Assembly: GCA_021155845.1 (NCBI GenBank)
Contig: JAJNBK010000098.1
Span: 1-7,935 of the forward strand
DNA from: Nitrososphaeraceae archaeon
Lineage (GTDB): Archaea; Thermoproteota; Nitrososphaeria; Nitrososphaerales; Nitrososphaeraceae
Length of the DNA stretch: 7,935 bases
Direction: 5' to 3'
Shown here: piece after piece, positions 5,362 to 7,935 of the stretch
Position numbering within the stretch: position 1 is the stretch's first letter
Layout: every line of letters begins with the position of its first letter
Notes under the pieces: generated by a model
The model's input: only the letters and a program-made list of their open reading frames with translations
Databases searched by the model: none
Told to the model about the DNA's origin: nothing
Position numbers and translations under genes: made by a program

Positions 5362-6345
5362 ATGAATCCTTCTCCTTCTTCTTCAGAAGAGAAAGAAGAA
5401 GATAATGATCGTAAATGTTTTAGTATATTCTCTCCCTCTATGTATTTTGATTATATGTATATGGCCTCAGGCAATAATGAAGAAAATTATTATTATGACG
5501 ATGACAATCAAAATAATTCATGTCAGCCATTTAGAAATATTGAACAAACATTATTTGAAGTTGCAAATGCAGAACGACTGTCAATATTATTCAAGTTAAA
5601 GGAAGATAATAATAGTAATAAAAATAATAAAAATAATCTTTCAAATCTTTCAAAAGAACTTAACATTATTGTCCAAGAAGTACACAGACATACTAATAGG
5701 TTATTAAAGGCAGGACTTATTCAAAAAGATTCTAGTTCTGGATATTTTTCATTGACTACCTTTGGAAACATTGTACTAATGCAATTATCATCTCTTGATT
5801 TTGTTTCCAAAAACAGAAATTACTTTTCTGACCATACATTAGGTGATCTTCCTCTAAAATTTATACAAAGAGTTGGTTCTTTAGTGAATTCTCAATTGCT
5901 AACTAATTCAGTAGCTGTTTTTGAATATCAAAAAGAACTATTTAGTACATCAAGAAGTTATGTATACACAATCCTATCACAGGTACCACAATATCTGATT
6001 GACTCTGTAATGCCAACGATAGAAAAAGGTGTTAGATTAAGATACATATTATCATATAATGCAGTTTTACCCAAGAAAAGACATGATATATCAAAACATG
6101 AGAAATTTCATACTCTTATAAATAAGGAAATAGTTCAGAGAAGAATGATCGACAATGCACAGATTGGCTTAATTATAAATGAAAATCAATCAATGGTTAG
6201 TTTTTCCACAGTAAAAGGCAAGACAGATATGAACTCAGCCTTTTGCAGTAATGATCCGATCTTTCATGATTGGTGTTTAGATTATTTTAATTATAAATGG
6301 GAAAATTCTAAATCGTTCAATCCAGAAAAAATAACAGAAGCTTAA
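5362..6345 (+). CDS. Winged-helix transcriptional regulator with FilR1-type sensor domain
   Basis: The 327-residue cytoplasmic regulator has three parts. Residues 1-56 are a low-complexity acidic, Ser/Asn/Tyr-rich leader. Residues 59-135 form an ArsR-like winged helix: FEVANAERLSILFKL is helix 1, LSNLSKELNIIVQEVHRHTNRLLKAGLI spans the recognition helix, and SSSGYFSLTTFG forms the wing. From about residue 160 to the end the pattern matches the FilR1 middle domain (formerly DUF1724) of archaeal regulators: LPLKFIQRVGSL, then a conserved body and a final DWCLDYFNYKWENS. An Asn/Lys stretch (residues 82-92), encoded by AAT-rich DNA at about 5606-5637, is inserted between helix 1 and helix 2 and is unusual. 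The gene is divergent from the methyltransferase, and its promoter carries two phased repeats, suggesting autoregulation. The ligand is unknown. Family call is strong; the start at 5362 is supported by its TATA-like box. Confidence 0.87.
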   Translation: MNPSPSSSEEKEEDNDRKCFSIFSPSMYFDYMYMASGNNEENYYYDDDNQNNSCQPFRNIEQTLFEVANAERLSILFKLKEDNNSNKNNKNNLSNLSKELNIIVQEVHRHTNRLLKAGLIQKDSSSGYFSLTTFGNIVLMQLSSLDFVSKNRNYFSDHTLGDLPLKFIQRVGSLVNSQLLTNSVAVFEYQKELFSTSRSYVYTILSQVPQYLIDSVMPTIEKGVRLRYILSYNAVLPKKRHDISKHEKFHTLINKEIVQRRMIDNAQIGLIINENQSMVSFSTVKGKTDMNSAFCSNDPIFHDWCLDYFNYKWENSKSFNPEKITEA

Positions 6346-6667
6346 AAAGCAGATGTTATTTAATCCTTATATCAGCCATAAATTAATAATACTAGAGTAT
6401 CAACAGACACACACCATATGATGGCTAACTGCATGTAACTGCTGAGGAAGAGGATGAGAGAGTATGAGGATGGACATGTATTAAAAATGGTCATAGATAT
6501 TGAATAAACATAGTTTTTCTTTTATATCATATTTATCTTATGCATCCATCGCAGAATTGCAAATATCTTCATCATTTCCTTCTACAGATAGACATCCATC
6601 TAAGAACCTATGTAGATATCCGCTACGATATTCTTCATTATGTCCAGACTCACCATCACGTATTTGT
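6346..6667. other. Intergenic region between convergent genes
   Basis: No intact gene is evident. An 18-codon frame (6454-6507, +, MREYEDGHVLKMVIDIE) is too short to support. On the minus strand the frame adjacent to the coiled-coil gene stays open down to a TAA at 6538-6540 with protein-like content (see finding), so part of this stretch may be that gene's former 3' end. No T-rich terminator or hairpin stands out after the regulator stop. Confidence 0.4.
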
Positions 6668-7363
6668 TCATTTATTGGGCTTTAGCTTTGAATAGTCTTC
6701 TCCATTCAATATTTTCGCGATCAAACTTTCTAGTCTATCCTTTTGAGTGGTAAGCTCTTGTACTTGTTGTTCTGTTCTCTTGCACTCTTGTTCAGAGGAG
6801 AATGCAATTTTATCTAATATTGATATTTTATTTTCCCTAGCCTCTATATCATTTGCCAATCGTTGTATTGTGTGTTGCATATTCTCCGCCTGTTCTTTAG
6901 CCTGTTTATAGAGACTTTCCATATGAGGAAGTTTGTGAATAGCAATTTCTAGAGTGTTCGTTACTTGCTCAATACTCATACCTTTTTCCTTTATCAGCCG
7001 GTATAATTTCAAGAACGTCCCTAGTTTGCCATTTGTCTCTTTGTATATTAAATTAAGTTGATCTAGTCCCCGCAGCTTCCAATACTCTCTATAGTATTTA
7101 GTTGCCTCTGATTGTCTAATATTTAGTTCTCTTGCTACATGTAATGGTGTATATCTCTTGGAAAATAGTTCATAGGCTTTACCAGATGTCTCTACTTGCT
7201 GTTGCCTGTCTTTATCTTTTTGTCGTCTGGCTTTTTCTTCCTTTATGATAATATGTATGTCACGCGGTGACATTCTTTCTATTTGTGCAATTTCGGCGTA
7301 TGTCTTTTGCTGGTTAAAATATAGATCTATTACGCGCTTTTTTCTTTGCTCTGTTATTTGCAA
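6668..7363 (-). CDS. Two-HTH plus coiled-coil DNA-binding-type protein, possibly C-terminally truncated
   Basis: The 231-residue soluble protein opens with a resolvase/Spo0J-like helix-turn-helix, RKKRVIDLYFNQQKTYAEIA with MSPRDIHIIIKE (residues 7-42). A highly charged linker follows, then a second HTH-like unit at about 63-95 (YTPLHVARELNIRQSEATKYYREYWKLRGL). A helical region leads into a long coiled coil from about residue 145 to 222, rich in Glu, Gln and Lys heptads. I recall this architecture as an expanded family in Nitrososphaerales; its function is unknown, and DNA binding is inferred from the HTHs. The start is uncertain: no ATG precedes the domain, and I used TTG at 7363. A TATA-like TTTATAAG (7395-7402) predicts transcription near 7371, compatible with that TTG. 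The C-terminus ends abruptly at SKLKPNK, and an adjacent frame continues about 43 codons, hinting at a recent one-base insertion. Expressed status is uncertain. Confidence 0.72.
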   Translation of the reverse strand: MQITEQRKKRVIDLYFNQQKTYAEIAQIERMSPRDIHIIIKEEKARRQKDKDRQQQVETSGKAYELFSKRYTPLHVARELNIRQSEATKYYREYWKLRGLDQLNLIYKETNGKLGTFLKLYRLIKEKGMSIEQVTNTLEIAIHKLPHMESLYKQAKEQAENMQHTIQRLANDIEARENKISILDKIAFSSEQECKRTEQQVQELTTQKDRLESLIAKILNGEDYSKLKPNK

Positions 7364-7394
7364 TTGATATTCTTCTAATATAGATAATCGTTAC

Positions 7395-7402
7395 TTATAA
7401 AG
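7395..7402 (-). promoter_or_regulatory. TATA-like box of the coiled-coil gene
   Basis: The minus-strand sequence around CTTATAAA/TTTATAAG is the best TATA match upstream of the gene and would place the transcript start near 7371. That supports a start at or after TTG 7363 and argues against using codons around 7381. Confidence 0.45.
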
Positions 7403-7415
7403 GGAACGTTTTTTG

Positions 7416-7475
7416 TTACCATTTACTTTCGTCTATGATATCAAAATATTTCCTTATTACCATCTACTTTCTTCT
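7416..7475. repeat. Imperfect 19-bp direct repeat, 41 bp apart
   Basis: TTACCATTTACTTTCGTCT (7416-7434) and TTACCATCTACTTTCTTCT (7457-7475) match in 17 of 19 positions. Their 41-bp start-to-start spacing is close to four helical turns. They lie just upstream of the TATA-like box of the minus-strand coiled-coil gene, so they are candidate regulator sites for it. Confidence 0.45.
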
Positions 7476-7935
7476 TTATAGTAACATTCAAAAAGTGCTA
7501 AAGTTTGAGCATCTTTAAGATTTTACAATAATGAATCAAATAAATGCTTTAATGTAATAGACTTAGGTACCATTGTTTGATTGTATTATTATATATGTTT
7601 TGATTTGAACGCTAAAAGATAAACAATCTATTGTATTGTTCCTCTTAATGGTAAGAGCATCAGCAATATCAGTACTGCTAGAGGAGTAGGAGAACCATTC
7701 TGATGTTGCAGGTTTGTCGAAGGAAATTGTGGTCAGCAAATAAAGGTAACAGATGCTTATGTAGGATATATCATATTATTATGAAGTTAATTTAGTATAT
7801 GACGTATTGTAAATCTTAGTAATTTTGACTAATTTTTTCTTTGACCTATCAGATTATTCTAATTTGGTTAGTATCCCATAATCTATCTGTTTACCTTGCT
7901 AAAAGAATGACATAAGAAATTAACAGGAATTTTGT
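7476..7935. other. AT-rich terminal region without a firm gene
   Basis: I see no gene of normal length. The best candidate is a minus-strand frame from TTG 7739 to TAA 7563 (58 residues: TISFDKPATSEW early, then IADALTIKRNNTIDCL). A GATATATC box lies about 30 nt upstream, but the frame has no ATG and I recognise no family. Plus-strand frames in the same stretch are broken by stops. Positions 7780-7935 are very AT-rich with nothing recognisable. Confidence 0.35.

Noticed and set aside
6454..6507. 18-codon plus-strand peptide MREYEDGHVLKMVIDIE
   Set aside because: Too short, with no recognised family and no promoter at leaderless spacing.
6500..6685. 61-codon plus-strand frame
   Set aside because: It is antisense to the putative extension of the coiled-coil gene, with Ser/Leu-rich shadow composition and no promoter.

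Overview
The window looks like archaeal DNA, most likely from an ammonia-oxidising Nitrososphaerales lineage of the Candidatus Nitrosocosmicus type. This is inference. It rests on very AT-rich genes, Asn-rich linkers, start codons placed about 25-30 nt downstream of TATA-like boxes with no Shine-Dalgarno sequence (leaderless transcripts), and protein families common in that group: a DUF72 protein, a FilR1-type winged-helix regulator and a two-HTH coiled-coil protein. No mobile element, RNA gene or CRISPR array was recognised.

Layout. Positions 1-1287 hold the 3' part of an MFS drug-efflux-type transporter, visibly richer in G+C than the rest. Positions 1288-1830 lack an intact gene but contain the C-terminal remnant of a SnoaL-like ester cyclase and a 9-bp inverted repeat. 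An intact PPOX-class flavin/F420 split-barrel protein follows (1831-2325, +). Positions 2370-3031 (-) are a badly decayed DUF72 gene in four reading-frame pieces. Next to it lies a 55-codon N-terminal stub resembling DUF1428 proteins (3152-3319, +). Positions 3356-4161 (-) are a short-chain dehydrogenase that has lost roughly 30 central residues, including the NNAG region, plus its frame.

The clearest functional unit is a divergent pair: a SAM-dependent methyltransferase (4334-5269, -) and a FilR1-like transcriptional regulator (5362-6345, +). They share a 92-bp promoter region. A GAAwTTTCTAA repeat occurs there twice with exactly 20-bp periodicity around the regulator's TATA box, which suggests autoregulation and possible control of the methyltransferase. 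Positions 6668-7363 (-) encode a two-HTH plus coiled-coil protein that may be truncated by a one-base slip, since about 43 codons of open sequence continue past its stop in the adjacent frame. The last 570 bases hold a 41-bp-spaced direct repeat upstream of that gene and otherwise nothing firmly coding.

The dominant story is gene decay: at least four broken genes lie between 1364 and 4161, interleaved with one intact gene. I did not find a convincing new multi-gene system. The best leads are the regulator/methyltransferase pair with its phased repeats and the possibly extended coiled-coil protein.
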